Part shown: positions 1 to 11,407 of the stretch, piece after piece
Layout of the letters: each line of letters starts with the position of its first letter
How positions within the stretch are numbered: position 1 is the first letter of the stretch
Assembly: GCF_002078875.1 (NCBI RefSeq)
Contig: NC_034410.1
Span: 99,574,871 to 99,638,870, forward strand
Length of the DNA: 64,000 nt
Direction: 5' to 3'
From: Numida meleagris
Lineage: Eukaryota; Chordata; Aves; Galliformes; Numididae
Translations under genes and position numbers: made by a program
Notes under the pieces: generated by a model
Databases searched by the model: none
The model's input: only the letters and a program-made list of their open reading frames with translations
Told to the model about the DNA's origin: nothing

Positions 1-153
1 TGGATGCCCCCTCCCCGGAAGCACTCAAGGCCAGGCTGGATGGGGCTTTGAGCAACCTGGTCTAGAGGGAGGTGTCCCTGCCTACAGCAGGGGGGTTGGA
101 ACTAGATGATCTTAAAGGTCCCTTCCAACCCAAACCATTCTATGATTCTATGA
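1..153 (+). mobile_element. CR1 LINE 3' end fragment
   Basis: This is the tail of a CR1 retrotransposon, already in progress at the window edge. It carries the usual 3' landmarks in order: the 'actcaaggccaggctggatg' type segment, 'acctggtctag', 'ggttggaactagatgatctt', 'ggtcccttccaaccc', and a final tandem 'attctatga' tail. It is non-coding in practice and shares these landmarks with the other CR1 copies in the window. Confidence 0.93.
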
Positions 154-413
154 TATCTGCTCATAAGCTGTTATCAGCCTAATTGCTAACTAGGATAATA
201 ATGTGCCATATTAATAATTCTTTTCAGAATAGTCTCACAATAGCACAGTTCTTCACATCAAAAGCAAAAGAACTGCTGTATGTATTTTCAGTGTTCTGTA
301 TAAGGATGTATCTGGGTGCACCCTTCACATACTTTCCCTTGTCATTTTTAACTACAGCAACTGCAGAAACAGCACTGTTTCCTGGGCACTTATTTTACTG
401 CAATAATGGCATT

Positions 414-1825
414 TCCAGAAGAAGGAGCAGGCAACTTGGGGAGGGTATAAGGAAGTTGCTAGCATATGCAGGGAGAAAATCAGAAAGGCTAAAGCCCAGC
501 ATGAGCTCATCATAGCCACTGTGATAAAGGACAACAAAAAATGTTTTTACAAGGGGAGGCCTAAGGAGAATAAGGCTCAGCCAGCATGGGTTCATGAAAG
601 GCAGGTTCTGCCTGACCAAACTCATCTACTTCTATGACCAGGTGACCAGCCTGGGGGATGAAGGAAAGGCTACTGATGTGGACTTTAGCAAAGCCTTTGA
701 CAGTAGGGAAGCAAGCAGCCCATGGCTTGGACAGGTACACTCTTTGCTGGGTAAAGAACTGGCTGGATGGCTGGGCCCAGAGAGTGAAGGTGAATGGAGT
801 TAAATCCAGCTGGCGACTGGTCACGAGTGGTGTTCCCCAGGGGTCAGTATTGGGGCCCATCCTATTCAGTATCTTTATTGATGATTTGAATGAGAGGATT
901 GAGAGCACCCTCAGTAAGTTTACAGACAACACCAAGTTGGCGGGAAGTGTCAATCTGCCTAAGAGAAGGAAGGCCTTACAGAAGAATCTGGACAAGTTGG
1001 ATCAATGGGCTGAGGCCAGTGGGATGAAGTTCAACAAGACCAAGTATGAGACCCTGTATTTTGGTCACAACAACTCTAGGCAATGCTACAGGCTTGGGAC
1101 AGAGTGGCTGGAAAGCTGCACAGAGGAAAAGGACCTGGGGGTGTTGGTCAGTGCTCAGATGAACATGGGCCAGCAGTGTGCCCAGTTGGCCAAGAAGGCC
1201 AATGACACCCTGGCTTGTATCAGAAATAGTGTTGCCAGCAGGAGCAGAGAGGTGATCGTGCCTCTGTGCACAGCACTGGTGAGGCTGCACCACAAGTACT
1301 GTGTCCAGTTTTGGCCCCTTGCTGCAAGAAAGACATTGAGGCCCTGGAGCATGTTCAGAGAAGGGCAACAAAGCTGGTAGGGGGTCTGGAGCACACATCC
1401 AATGGAGAGCAGCTGAGGGAACTGGGATTGTTCAATATGGAGGAGGCTCAGGGAGACCTTTTTAGGTCCATTTAGCCCCTTAGAGGGCTTAGGGAGCCCT
1501 CTACGATAACCTGAAAGGAGGTTGTGGCGAGGTAGGGGTTGTCCTCTCCTCAAAGGTAATACCAATAGAACAAGAGGGAATGGCCTAAAGATGCAGCAGG
1601 GGAGATTCAGGTTGGATATTAGGAAAAACTTCTCCAAAAGAGTGGCTAGGCATTGGAATAGGCTGCCCATGGAGGTGGCTGAGTCACCATCCCTGGAGGT
1701 GCTTAAGGAAAGGGTAGGTGTGGTACTTAGGGACATGGTTTAATGAGTAATATTTGTGGTACATGGAGGGTCGGACTAGATGATCTCAGAGGTCATTGCC
1801 AAGCTTGGTGATTCTATGATTCCAT
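414..1825 (+). mobile_element. CR1 LINE, 5'-truncated, with degraded reverse-transcriptase ORF2
   Basis: This is the largest CR1 copy in the window. It starts inside ORF2 and runs to a 3' tail ending near 'gattctatgattccat'. From 414 to about 558 the frame resembles the CR1 stretch just before the RT domain. There is then an apparent internal deletion near 560. From 658 to 1380 a 240-codon frame crosses the RT core: the [10 protein letters not shown] motif and the catalytic FIDD box (the CR1 form of the YxDD box) lie at about 835-885, followed by the thumb and C-terminal part. Frameshifts and stops break the remainder, for example at 1380 and between 1475 and 1522. The RT is therefore inactive and the copy is a fossil. 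The + orientation is set by the RT frame and by the 3' tail. Confidence 0.95.
658..1380 (+). pseudogene. CR1 reverse transcriptase fragment (non-functional)
   Basis: An open stretch of 240 codons inside the CR1 element encodes a non-LTR reverse-transcriptase segment. Visible motifs are [13 protein letters not shown] and FIDDLNE (metal-binding aspartates), then a segment with [17 protein letters not shown] and an [14 protein letters not shown] region typical of the CR1 ORF2 C-terminal part. The N-terminal endonuclease and the first RT blocks are absent, and the frame shifts at both ends. The start at 658 is only the first ATG of the open stretch and is not a real initiation site. Confidence 0.85.
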
Positions 1826-2824
1826 GTTTCAGTGAAGATGACACTAATAAGTGCTGCATAACTCATGCTTACTTAAATCCTTGCCATGTGAGGCTTAATG
1901 CCAGCCATAGCTAATGATAAAGACCAAGTGGATGTGTGAGGGATTTCTTAATGTCCAGTACCATGAAAGGTACTACATGCTACCTCTATCTGGTATAAAT
2001 TTATTTTCTTCTGGCTTTAATTTCACATCAGAGGGATTTTTAGCATTAAATTACATAAAACTACTGTGTTTTCAGCATCTCACATAAACAGCAAATGTAT
2101 TCGGTCATTACACTGTCTTATCTACTAAAATATTTCAAACTCAAATATTTAATGGGATTCTTGCAATCTTAAATGTGCAATTATATACATTAATGAATCA
2201 CGATCTCAGTTAAAAATAGTTCAGACTATTTAGTTACAGTAGCTGTCTTTCAAAGTAAAATGAATTCATTGTTAATTTCCAAAATACAATCAGGAGAATA
2301 TCTGTAATTGGAGATGCAGAAAACTTTCTGAGTTTAAAGAAGAAATGTCAAATTATTTCATAATTTTACTTAGTATGATCTGAAGCCAGTCTAAGGATGA
2401 AAAGTAGGTCATTCTGTCCTGGTCCCAGAACATATAAAAAGCAACGATGTTTCATCTCTTGTCCATCTTTCCAAACCCAAATAAGAACCTGACTTGCTCC
2501 TTGCAAGACGTTTATTACTTAGCATCAGCACAATCTAAAATAAGGATTGTATTTTGGCAGTAGCTTGTTTCTACTACTTCATCATTGAAAATCTGTCTGC
2601 CTCCCTCTATCCATTCAGCAGAGCTGCAAGGTAATACAAGAAGTGGGCCACCTCCCAGATAATCTGGATTCTGCATCCCTTTGGTTCAGAAGGTGTATGT
2701 GCCCTGAAATTACAGTTGCTGCTATACATATTGCTTCCAGAGATTCAGCTATGGTGATTTCAAACAAAATTTGTCACATATCCCTATTTCTTGCTCGTGC
2801 AACTTTGTTCTTGCTCTGCTTCAG
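1826..2824. other. AT-rich non-coding stretch, no gene seen
   Basis: This lies between the CR1 element and the first exon of the unidentified gene. It is AT-rich with only short frames. No convincing exon or recognised repeat was found, although it should be intronic if the exon at 2825 has an upstream partner. The last roughly 40 bases are a pyrimidine-rich run leading to the CAG acceptor at 2822-2824. Confidence 0.5.
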
Positions 2825-2969
2825 GTGATTGTGATTTCTGTGTCAGGCCAGACTGACACAGCTAAGCATGCTGTCAGCATCTCAGGACAAAGTCAAAATA
2901 ATGTAACTGTGTCTAAAAAGAAAATAACAACTGCTACAAGCAAACCTCATCAGGAAGAGGAAAAGAAAG
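2825..2969 (+). CDS. Probable penultimate exon of an unidentified gene
   Basis: This 145-base exon candidate is bounded by a strong pyrimidine tract plus CAG acceptor (ending 2824) and a GTAAGA donor at 2970. It is read in phase 0 from GTG and encodes about 48 residues beginning VIVISVSGQTDTAK and ending QEEEKK, leaving one base (G) of a split codon. The peptide is rich in Ser, Thr, Lys and Glu and has no domain I recognise. Its reality rests on the exact phase fit with the candidate at 4136. In mammals MYOM1 lies upstream of LPIN2 in this orientation, so this could be a MYOM1 3' exon or a separate gene. No Ig or FnIII motif is visible to decide. Confidence 0.6.
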
Positions 2970-4135
2970 GTAAGAGCATTTTCACCTTTACAGACAGCTG
3001 CTCCAAGGGAAAAATTGTTAAATGTTATGCGATAATAGCAATGATACCAATCATTACCTCTCAGGTCCCAAACAATCCAATCTACAGCATGCATGCTCTT
3101 AACTGGCAATGAGCGCAAAGTAGGAAATGCCAGGTTAAATAAAACCCAGTGAGATTTAGATCAACACTTTTAAATCCCTGTCCCACTGAGCTACCATCTT
3201 GGCTTACCTGGATGATAAAAGCTTTTAAACTGTAATAATACTGTCAAATTGCTGATTGCAGAGGAAAGCGCATGTAAATACAGAGATTATTTTTATCAGC
3301 TAGATATATAGCACTGTCAAAAAAAATAGGCCAGGCTAATTGAGGGACCATCGGTGCCAAAATGGCTTAATTTTCTCGACCAGTTTTTAGGGTTTTTTTT
3401 CTGACCACATAGCTGCCATTTGGGATCAATGAATTGTTCTTTCTTGGTTTTATATCTCTGTATTCGATGTCAAAGTTGGAAATGCAACCATTTTTCCACC
3501 CAGTCTAGAGAAAGGGCAGAAAAAAAAAAGGTCTCTGGTGATTCAGCTATCCTGTATATTACAGATTTTTACCCTTGTTTTAGACTCTTATATAATTGCT
3601 GCTTGGACATTGATTTATTCTTCACAGTTATATTTCCCTCATGTAGAGCATCTTATCTCCAAATCAGGCTTAAATTCCAACACTGTCAGAATATCTGTTT
3701 TATATACTTTGCGCAAATATTTTTTGTTTACATACATTTGCACAAAAAAAAAAATTGAAAAATGTTATATTATTACTGACAGACCATTTAATACTCTTAT
3801 TACCTCCCCTTCCTGCTGCTAAAGCATGAAGCAGTAATTAACCGCATTTCTTTCTTCTCTTGGTTGCTGGCATGGGTGACTTGGACATTTCCAAGCAGTT
3901 CTGTAAATGCGATTACTTACGTGAGAAGCAATTATTTCTGTGTGTACATATTTTGCAGGTCCTATCCATTAATTTATCTAATTAGAGACCATAAATACTT
4001 GGGCTTGCTTTAGCTCTCTGAAAATTACTATTTGTGATACTGAATGTCTTTAAATGGGTGTTGGAAAAGGAATGGAACGTACCTCCATGTTGCTGAGCAC
4101 AGTAAATATAAATTTTATTACTTCTCCCAAATTAG

Positions 4136-4290
4136 ATATTAAGCCACATGTACAGGAAATTATTGCCACAGAAGAGACACCTGATTCAAAAGAAATCCCC
4201 ATAGTGGAGAAACAAAAGGATACAAAGAACAACCAACACACAGCAAAGAAGACTCATGGAAAGGCTGCAGCAGCAAGAACAGTTCCTTAA
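4136..4290 (+). CDS. Probable last coding exon of the same unidentified gene
   Basis: The exon starts after a pyrimidine-rich stretch and an AG at 4134-4135. Its first two bases (AT) join the single G left by the exon ending at 2969 to make GAT (Asp), and the frame then runs without interruption to TAA at 4288-4290. It encodes about 51 residues, including IKPHVQEIIATEETPDSKE and ending in a basic, alanine-rich tail (KAAAARTVP). The composition is highly charged and probably disordered. An ATTAAA at 4609-4614 could be its polyadenylation signal. The two exons give a 99-residue C-terminus that I cannot assign to a family. Confidence 0.6.
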
Positions 4291-4608
4291 CCCATAGAAA
4301 GCCTGGGAATGGGGAAAAAAAACACTGGGGAAAAAAAGCCTTGAGTTAAATCCAGCATTCTTGATAGAAGAGTATGAACTTGCTATGATCTTACCACGTA
4401 TTAATAAGTTCAAGCTGAGATTTCATGGGTGATAGACTAGCCATAGTATTTTAACACAAAAGTGTGAGTGTTTTTATATGATTTGTAATACTTCATAACT
4501 TTAAATGAATAATACGTGTGCAGTTATGTCTCAGTATCAGAGTAGTTGTATTGCAGTCATTGCTAAGTGTCTTGACAACGATCCATTACTGACAAGGTAA
4601 TTTCAATT

Positions 4609-4614
4609 ATTAAA
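4609..4614 (+). terminator. Possible ATTAAA polyadenylation signal
   Basis: This is the common variant hexamer, about 320 bases beyond the TAA at 4290. No canonical AATAAA was noticed between the stop and this point. It is a plausible 3' end for the unidentified gene, but there is no direct evidence of cleavage. Confidence 0.3.
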
Positions 4615-5330
4615 ACATGTCCATGAGGAGCAGAGGCTATTAGAATTAATCCTGTCCAGATGTGATTGTAAAAGAATGTTGAAATCAGTTATGTGGATTC
4701 AATACTTGTAGGCCACCATCTTTTGAGGCAAAATCCGTTTACTTTCTCTGAGTATGTATGATCTTCCTAATGCCTCATGGGCCACACTCTTCATCATGAC
4801 CACTGAGGCCACAGGGGCAGATCTCCAGAAGCAGAACCATCTCCTATGGCCACTGGAAACCACAAGTGGGTTTTCTTTTGATGTAGGTTTCTTTCAACCG
4901 CATCTCTTTCATCCGATGGCTGATGTTTGGCCATTTCTTACCACCATGACTCACATGACTGCTTTTCAGCCCTTTCCACTTTATCAGTTCCCTCCTAACC
5001 TTGGTGAGGTACTGTGGATATTATAGCACTAATCCATAAAGCATCAGCTGCCCCAAATGCTTGTTTCTCTATGCCTTTTTTGCTATGTCAGTCATATTTC
5101 TGCTTCCAAGACCCAACAAATCCACTGTCTTCCTTCCTCAGTAACTCAGCCCAACATCAAAACAGTTAACTACCTCTTCCTCCTCTCACTAGGATCAGGC
5201 CCCCTGCCATCATAAGAAAGAGAAGAGTGTGGCTACACATAAGCCTACATATTCATAGCCTACATAGCCTTTGGATATGACTACATACAAGCCAAGAATC
5301 TCTGCTTCAAGTCATTAATGTGTTCCCGTA
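4615..5330. other. Intergenic, no gene seen
   Basis: This stretch has mixed base composition. A 90-codon open frame at 4754-5026 has no recognisable protein features and is taken as chance. The direct-repeat-like 'agcctacat' units near 5244-5270 are short. No other repeat family was recognised. Confidence 0.45.
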
Positions 5331-5630
5331 AGAAACAACTTTTTACATGGTCTGATAGTGATAGGACAAGGAGGAATGGATTTAAACGGAAAGAGGGGAG
5401 ATTTAGGTGAGGTGTTAGGAAAAAATTCTTTACTCAGTGGGTGGTGAGGCACTGGCACAGCTGCCCGGAGAAGCTGTGGGTGCCCGATCCCTGCAGGCAC
5501 TCAAGGCCAGGTTGGATGGGGCCCTGGGCAGCTGAGCTGGTGGGGGGCAGCCCTGCCCACGGCAGGAAGGTGGGAGGGGGTGGGCTTTGAGTTCCCCTCA
5601 AATCGAAGCCAATCTATGATTATATGATTA
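5331..5630 (+). mobile_element. CR1 LINE 3' fragment
   Basis: This is a 300-base CR1 3' end. It begins near 'gatagtgataggacaagg', passes 'ggtggtgaggcactggcaca' and 'actcaaggccaggttggatg', and ends with a decayed tail 'tatgattatatgatta'. It contains only the last ORF2 codons, with frameshifts, and the 3'UTR. Confidence 0.92.
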
Positions 5631-6582
5631 TTTAGTGAGGATATATGAAAATTCAATTTGTTTGTGGCTATGTTGGAGGAAGCAGATTTCAAGCTGAAAA
5701 ACAGATCAATAAAGCAAAGGTCAGAATTTCTTTTGTTAATATGCAAGCTAATCCAACTTTTAACTAATCAGAAATTATTAAGTATGTGAAATAAATATGT
5801 TTAATTACTGGGAAAATATGTTTATTGATTTGTACTCTCAAAAAGCTCAGTCATTTTATGTTGGCTTTTTCCAGATGGCTTACTGATGAAAGATTACTAA
5901 ACCCTGTTGATATTTCTAGGGTGTTAGATCTATGACAAAAGTGGATATACTGAAAACATGAGAAATATCACACTTCTAACCCATCTTGATAGAACTGTAA
6001 GCATGAAAAAAACCAACAAAGAATCTTAGAACATTCAAATGTGTAACACATGAGACACTGATACCTGTGAAATCCATTTCTTTTCAATAGAAATCCAAAA
6101 GAGCTCTTTGCAGCTCTTTTCAAAATCAGTAGAAAGATTTCTGCCTGCATGAAATGTATTTAGATTGCCTATGTGAAGGCAATTACAGTAATAACTGTAC
6201 AGGTAAAGTATTTAAACATCTTGGATGGCCCACAGAAAGATGTAAGATGCAGTACAGAAGAAGAAAATAGGTGAAGTAAAATATCAACTGCTACACCAAA
6301 AAAAAAAAAAATAGCAGGAGAAACTTGAAAGAAAGACTGAGCTACAACTTAATCATCCTACTAGACTTAGCTATTGTTTGGCATAGAGCTGATTCAAAAT
6401 TACATTGCATCTTGTTTTTGCATCCATGTAGCTTTGCTTATATTACTAGAACACTGGAGCAGTGCAGCAGGGCGTTACCTAAGTGTAGGTCCCATACAGA
6501 AACAAAGGAAGCAGCATTTCCATGCCAGGAGAAATGTTAACGAGAACCTTAGTGCATACAGGTTCTCATGCAGCTGTTACAG

Positions 6583-6652
6583 AAAATGTAAATATCTACA
6601 GATATGAAAAATATCTACAGAATTTCTATAGAAATGAAAATATCTACAGATG
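6583..6652. repeat. Imperfect short tandem repeat (AAATATCTACAGA unit)
   Basis: The motif 'atatctacaga' occurs three times within about 70 bases, separated by related 'tgaaaa' or 'tatagaaatgaaa' sequence. It looks like a decayed local duplication rather than a known transposon. Confidence 0.6.
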
Positions 6653-7171
6653 CACAATTACATTGCTCTGCCAGTGAAATACAGAGGTTGGCCTTTCAAA
6701 ATGTTACAAAGCCACGGGTTGTTTCACACAACTCTTAGCTGCTCTTTGCCCTGGTAATTATTTCAACTTGACTTACCTCTCTGAAAATCCATCACTTCTT
6801 ACAGCTCCTTTGGGTTGTGAGTCTGTCTCTCACACACATCAATGGCAGTTATAAATAGAACTGATTCTACCATCGAGAGCCTGATCCAATTCCTGTAAAA
6901 TGCCACAGGGCTTTTTTTTTCATGCATTTTAATAGAAAACATGCTGGATCTTAGAAGAATACTTGAAAAGAGTCCCAAACCTCAGATTAAAAAAGCCCAC
7001 TTTGCTCCCTGTGAAACCAATGGTGGGTTTATTTTTGCCATCATTTTAGCAGAATCAGGTCTTAGATTTTTGTTGAAAGAAAACTCAGAATTTTCCTGAT
7101 ATTTCAATTAAAATACAGTGAAAATACTTTAAAAATTAAATTAAAATGGAGCAGAGCTTGGTTTAGTTTTA

Positions 7172-7190
7172 GTTATTATTATTATTATTT
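7172..7190. repeat. (TTA)n microsatellite
   Basis: About six tandem TTA units lie in an AT-rich intergenic context. The run may be polymorphic. Confidence 0.7.
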
Positions 7191-10100
7191 TTAAACCTGG
7201 ATAGTTCCTTAAAAAGCTGGAAACAGAGTCTATTTTGTTCTACTGGAAAAGATTTGCTAGTCACAAACACAGCGTTGTGCACGATAATCAAAAATACAAA
7301 TAAACATTTCAAATGTTAAAAATATATATTAAAATTTTAATTTTCACTATTTAAGCTGTAGCTGTTCACAAATGTACAACCAAATGTTGAAAATTAATAC
7401 TAGCAGAATTGCTGAGTATATTGAAGTTTATTATGCTACCACAGTTGATGATTTTTTTGTTGCAATCTGATTGTAAAATTTGTATTCTATTCTGCATGAT
7501 AATTATGGAAATTGTTTCGATCTCTGTCTCTTACATAACGACAGAATGCAAATTATTTCTGAAGCAAATTATTTCTGAATTTCCTATCAAACGCACAAAA
7601 ACATTTGGCTTTACTTAAAATTAGACACTGGTCACAATGAAGTTCCACTTCTGGATCAAATCTTTGTCACCTACGTATGCCATTCCAGCACTCCAGAACA
7701 TACCGGAATACTCTTTACATTGTAATTTATAACCATATGATAAATCCTTATTCTTGTATTACAATGACTGTATTTAACAATGTGGGAAATTGATATACAA
7801 GAGCTGTTTTATCTAACTATACAGTGTGTAATTTAAAAATTAAAGATGTGAAAAACAGGCTTTACACAGCACTGCAGTAAAGACATCGTGATTCCACAGC
7901 TCTCTTAGTTCTGAGTATTAGTGCTGGATTTGTTGCCACTTACTAAGGAAGATCTTTCTGTCATCTGAGACTGATTAATCACAATTTGCTAATACATAAA
8001 GTCATAGTATTTGAAGCAGCAAGCTGCAAAGTGAGATGATCCTTAAAGCAATTAGCCTAGGGTGGGCCTCTGCTCTGTTTTTGGAAAGAAAGTGAATGCA
8101 TGGACAGTATTTCATTTAAACTGCACTTGCACTGTCTGGACACCCAAAACAAATCTTCCCACACAGCAAGTTGTGTTGCTAAAAGGACAGTAAGTTTTAA
8201 GAACTGAAGGGAAAAGAGCAACAAAAGCTGTAAAGAGAAAAATGTTAGAGAAACTACTCTGTTCCACAAGTGCTTCTGGAAATGAAGGTGAAATGAAGCA
8301 GGGAAGGGAAGAGGCTGAAAGCCAGGAGAGGAAGGCACTGGATTCATCTGCAATCTTTTGCAGACTTCCCTCCCTGTCTCACTTCCCACTTCTTTATATG
8401 AGATGTCTTTCCTGTAATCTTCCGCTTCTGCATATTTTCAAGCACAACATCTTCCCTCTTCTGTTTCTCAGCTTCTATATTCTACCATCCATCCTATTTG
8501 ATGGAGTCATTTCCATTCAATGTTTCATCACTCTCACTAACACAGTAGTAACATACAAACTCCTACTTAATTAGGTTGTGATTTTGACACAGATAATGAT
8601 CTCTATCATATCTAAATCAGAAGATAGTTTGTGAAACACCTGACTGACAAAGAATGGAGAAATGTTGCTCAGCTGAGACTTGATCTGAGTGTGCTGACTG
8701 AGCCGAACACTCTAAACCAACTCAAGTCCATCAAGTACAGTGGGACAATTGGTGTGCTTAAATATTTGAGTGCCCCGGGATAGAGTCCTAATGGGGAAAT
8801 ATAACAGCAACACTTGTGGTAAACTGGCAAAATGAGCATAAATGAGGCGGCATGTTTCTTGCTGTCTGGAGGCACTGGTTTAACTACCAGAGGGGTATAG
8901 TTCAACGAAGACTGCAAATCACTCACAGATACAAAAAGAGAGATCCTAACTACACCAATATATGTGTAACCCCACACAAACAAAATGGAAAAAAGAACCT
9001 CAATACAGCTGCAGAAAATGCAACCCGTCTTTACAGTTTGGTTTTAATCTATGTCTAAGTACAAAATAATAGAGAACATAAAAGGAAAATACCGAAGGCT
9101 GTCTACTTCTGCAGCCTTCTGGTTGTCTACAGTTGCTAAGTTTGGAAAGGAAGAGATTACCTAAAGGGAAAACATTGTGTTTTCAAATGAATACCCCCCT
9201 AATCAGAAGCTCCTATTCCAGGTCTGAAATACAGAAGTATAACTTACAGATTTGTTACCCCTTTTCAAGTAATGAATTTTTGGCCAGCTAAGAAAGGCAA
9301 ACTGTCCCCTGCAAACTGTCCTGTCTGGTGTTGGAAAGGAGAACTCCCTCAACTGAAAAACCACTTGCTGCTAAGACTGACAAAGATAAGATCATGGAAA
9401 CACAAACTGAGGAACTAAGATGCCAAGTAAGGAACTCAGTAAAGAAGGGAAACGAGCTATTACAAATGTTTTGCTTTTTTAGCTGAAGCACAGACTATGT
9501 GCTTGTAGCAGATGTTGTGCTAAGATAGGTTATTAGTATGACACTATAATAAAATGGGAGGCACCTTTAGAAAACTGCTGCAACTGGAACATGATTGCAC
9601 TGAAGTGTGGAAAATTGCTCCATTAATTTGTGTTGCATCCATGTATCCAGTGTCCTAGAAAGTGTTCCAAGACTGACACTGAATTTACAACTTGACAATA
9701 TAATCAAAATGGACAAGTGTGAAATCATACCTCTCCATATAATAGTCATCCTTCCCATGTAATTCTGTGCTCGTGTCTCCATCCATGGACTGCTTGCTTT
9801 GAAAAACAGCCTGCAAGCACTATGGGGATAGATTTTTTAGTTCCATGCTCAAAGGGATTATTTGCAAATAAGCAAACTGACTATAATCTTTTAGGCAGCT
9901 TGTACCAGGAGGTACAGATCAATAAACAGACCTTCTTATCTGTTTGTATGACTGGTACAAAAGGTTTCCAAGGAGGCTTTTTGGAGACATGTGGACTATC
10001 ACAGTCAATTTTAGCTATGCAGCCCTTGCAAGGTAGCATGTCATTCTGTCAGCTGCACTGAGTACTCTGTTAATCAGTCTGCTTTCTTATTTGACAATTA

Positions 10101-10783
10101 TATTAAACATATGTGACAGCCCAAAATGGCTCTAACATCAAGGGAGGAGCAAAGCAAAAATCTAGTCAGTAGATGAAGAAGTAATTGGTAAAGAAAATAA
10201 TACAAAAACAAATAGGCAACAACGGAGAGTGACAAAACACTGAATTCACACAGGGGAGACCTGAGCCGCATTTCCAACTACTCTCTTCCCTTTCTTCTCC
10301 CTCCTCTATACTGTAGATTGCTAGGCATGAGAATATCTCCCTGTTTTAGTACGTGTTATTCCTTGCTATCAACTGGGGCCTCCGGGCAACAGTCTGAGTC
10401 AAATCAATAATAACACATAATCGAGGCAGCAGCCTCACCGGCTGAGGGGGTGAATCACAGAAGAGATGGGCAGGGCAGCTGCTGGCCTGACACACACACC
10501 TGGGCTGCTGGACATGTTTAGGTTTTGCTGTTCCATCCTGTCATAAACAAACGTGACAGCTCCGGGGCACTCTGGGTACAAGCAAAACTTTCAACAGGAC
10601 ACAAGGAGAGATGCTTAAAGGGAGTAGGAAGTGTTTATTTTTAAATTTCTCTGTCACGAGGAACCAAGTGTAAGACAAGGCTGCCATTTGCTGCCGATCA
10701 CCTCAGCAGCTCGCCTGAGGAAACGGCTCAAACCAGGACGCTATCACCGACACGCATCGCATCGCGTGCCCAGCCCCACACCC

Positions 10784-10795
10784 AACATGGCCGCC
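10784..10795 (+). promoter_or_regulatory. YY1 / TISU-like element
   Basis: The element reads AACATGGCCGCC and follows a C. It matches the TISU consensus SAASATGGCGGC with one mismatch and overlaps the YY1 binding consensus. In housekeeping promoters such elements lie just downstream of the transcription start and can also act as a translation initiator on very short leaders. Here the ATG (10787) opens a frame that stays open to the exon 1 donor. Confidence 0.5.
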
Positions 10796-10850
10796 GCCCT
10801 TGCGCAACGGTCGCCCCCTCCGCGCATGCTCACTCGTCCCTATCCCCGAT

Positions 10851-10856
10851 CACGTG
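10851..10856 (+). promoter_or_regulatory. E-box CACGTG in CpG island
   Basis: This is a perfect palindromic E-box inside the CpG island, a potential site for USF, MYC or TFE/TFEB-type bHLH-ZIP factors. The flanks (T before, GTGC after) do not match the full CLEAR consensus. Occupancy is inference only. Confidence 0.4.
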
Positions 10857-10899
10857 GTGCCGCTGAGGTGGCGCCCGCTCTCCGCGCCGCCCGCCCAAC

Positions 10900-11088
10900 C
10901 CGCCCCCCGACTCTGGCGGCCGCGCGCCTCGCGCCACCCGCCGCAGGGAGCGCGCGCGCGTGCGGGCGGGCGTGCACGCGCTGCGCCAACCGCCGCCGCT
11001 TGGCGCAGTTCGCACCCAGCGCTCCGCGGCGTTCCCCGTCCTCCTCCCTCCATTCATCCGTCCGCGAGCGGCGCCGGCCTCCCTGGAG
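10900..11088 (+). other. LPIN2: Probable LPIN2 exon 1 (5'UTR); 5' limit unknown
   Basis: The 3' limit is well supported: 'ctggag' followed by GTAAGC at 11089-11094, a consensus donor inside the CpG island. The 5' limit given is nominal because the transcription start cannot be located. The next exon in the transcript is expected to be the one containing the LPIN2 start codon at 24556. Confidence 0.6.
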
Positions 11089-11407
11089 GTAAGCGGTGAG
11101 GCGGCGGAGGGCAGCTCTCCGCAAGCAGCGCGCGGGGGCGGGGGCGCGAGTAGCGACCGTTGAACTCCCGTCACCGGCCGCCGACGGCCGCGGCCCCGCC
11201 GTCTGCTGGCGGCCAGGTGTGGCTGTGGGTACGGGCCGGGCCTTGGAGGCCTCGGGAGCGGCCCTGGGGGGCCGAGTGGGGTCACTGCCGCCATCCCCTC
11301 GGAGCTCTTCGCGTTAAAAATGGTGCTGGGTGCCTTGCTGCGCGGCTCCTTCCGTCTGACGGGCGTGCGTTTCTTCAGCTGAAGCGTTACTCTCATACCT
11401 GCAGGGT

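Larger units (their letters stand above)
5631..10690. other. AT-rich intergenic region upstream of LPIN2
   Basis: This 5 kb stretch has no supported exon. All open frames are short (up to about 110 codons) and lack domains. Small landmarks are a poly-A run near 6299-6312, an imperfect short tandem repeat at 6583-6652 and a TTA microsatellite near 7172-7190. Base composition becomes less AT-rich from about 10.3 kb as the CpG island is approached. Distal LPIN2 regulatory elements could lie here but none can be recognised by eye. Confidence 0.5.
10787..11088 (+). other. Candidate upstream ORF in LPIN2 exon 1
   Basis: From ATG 10787 there are 100 complete codons plus two bases to the donor at 11089, with no stop. 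If spliced to the acceptor before 24547, the frame continues for four codons and ends at TGA 24557-24559, which overlaps the LPIN2 ATG (24556-24558) in the arrangement ATGA. The peptide is rich in Arg, Ala and Pro, as expected for any frame in such GC-rich DNA. It is therefore probably non-functional as a protein, though it could matter as a uORF. It requires transcription to start upstream of 10787, which is not shown. Confidence 0.3.
10700..11310 (+). promoter_or_regulatory. LPIN2: CpG island, probable LPIN2 promoter
   Basis: There is an abrupt block of high GC and dense CpG within otherwise AT-rich DNA, the only such block in the window. It contains a YY1/TISU-like AACATGGCCGCC (10784-10795), an NRF1-like GCGCATGC (10822-10829) and an E-box CACGTG (10851-10856). 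There is a long alternating CG/GC-rich stretch around 10945-10980 and no evident TATA box. It ends in a consensus splice donor at 11089. It sits upstream of the LPIN2 coding exons on the same strand, which fits the family arrangement of a non-coding first exon. The exact transcription start is not determinable here. Antisense transcription from the island is possible. Confidence 0.85.

Noticed and set aside
4754..5026. A 90-codon frame between the unidentified gene and the CR1 copy
   Set aside because: It begins with an ATG but has no domain, no phase link to the exons at 2825/4136 and no splice signals. It was considered as an extra exon and dropped.
8057..8574. Two overlapping 110-codon frames on opposite strands
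   Set aside because: They have no family resemblance, no splice signals of note and ordinary intergenic context.
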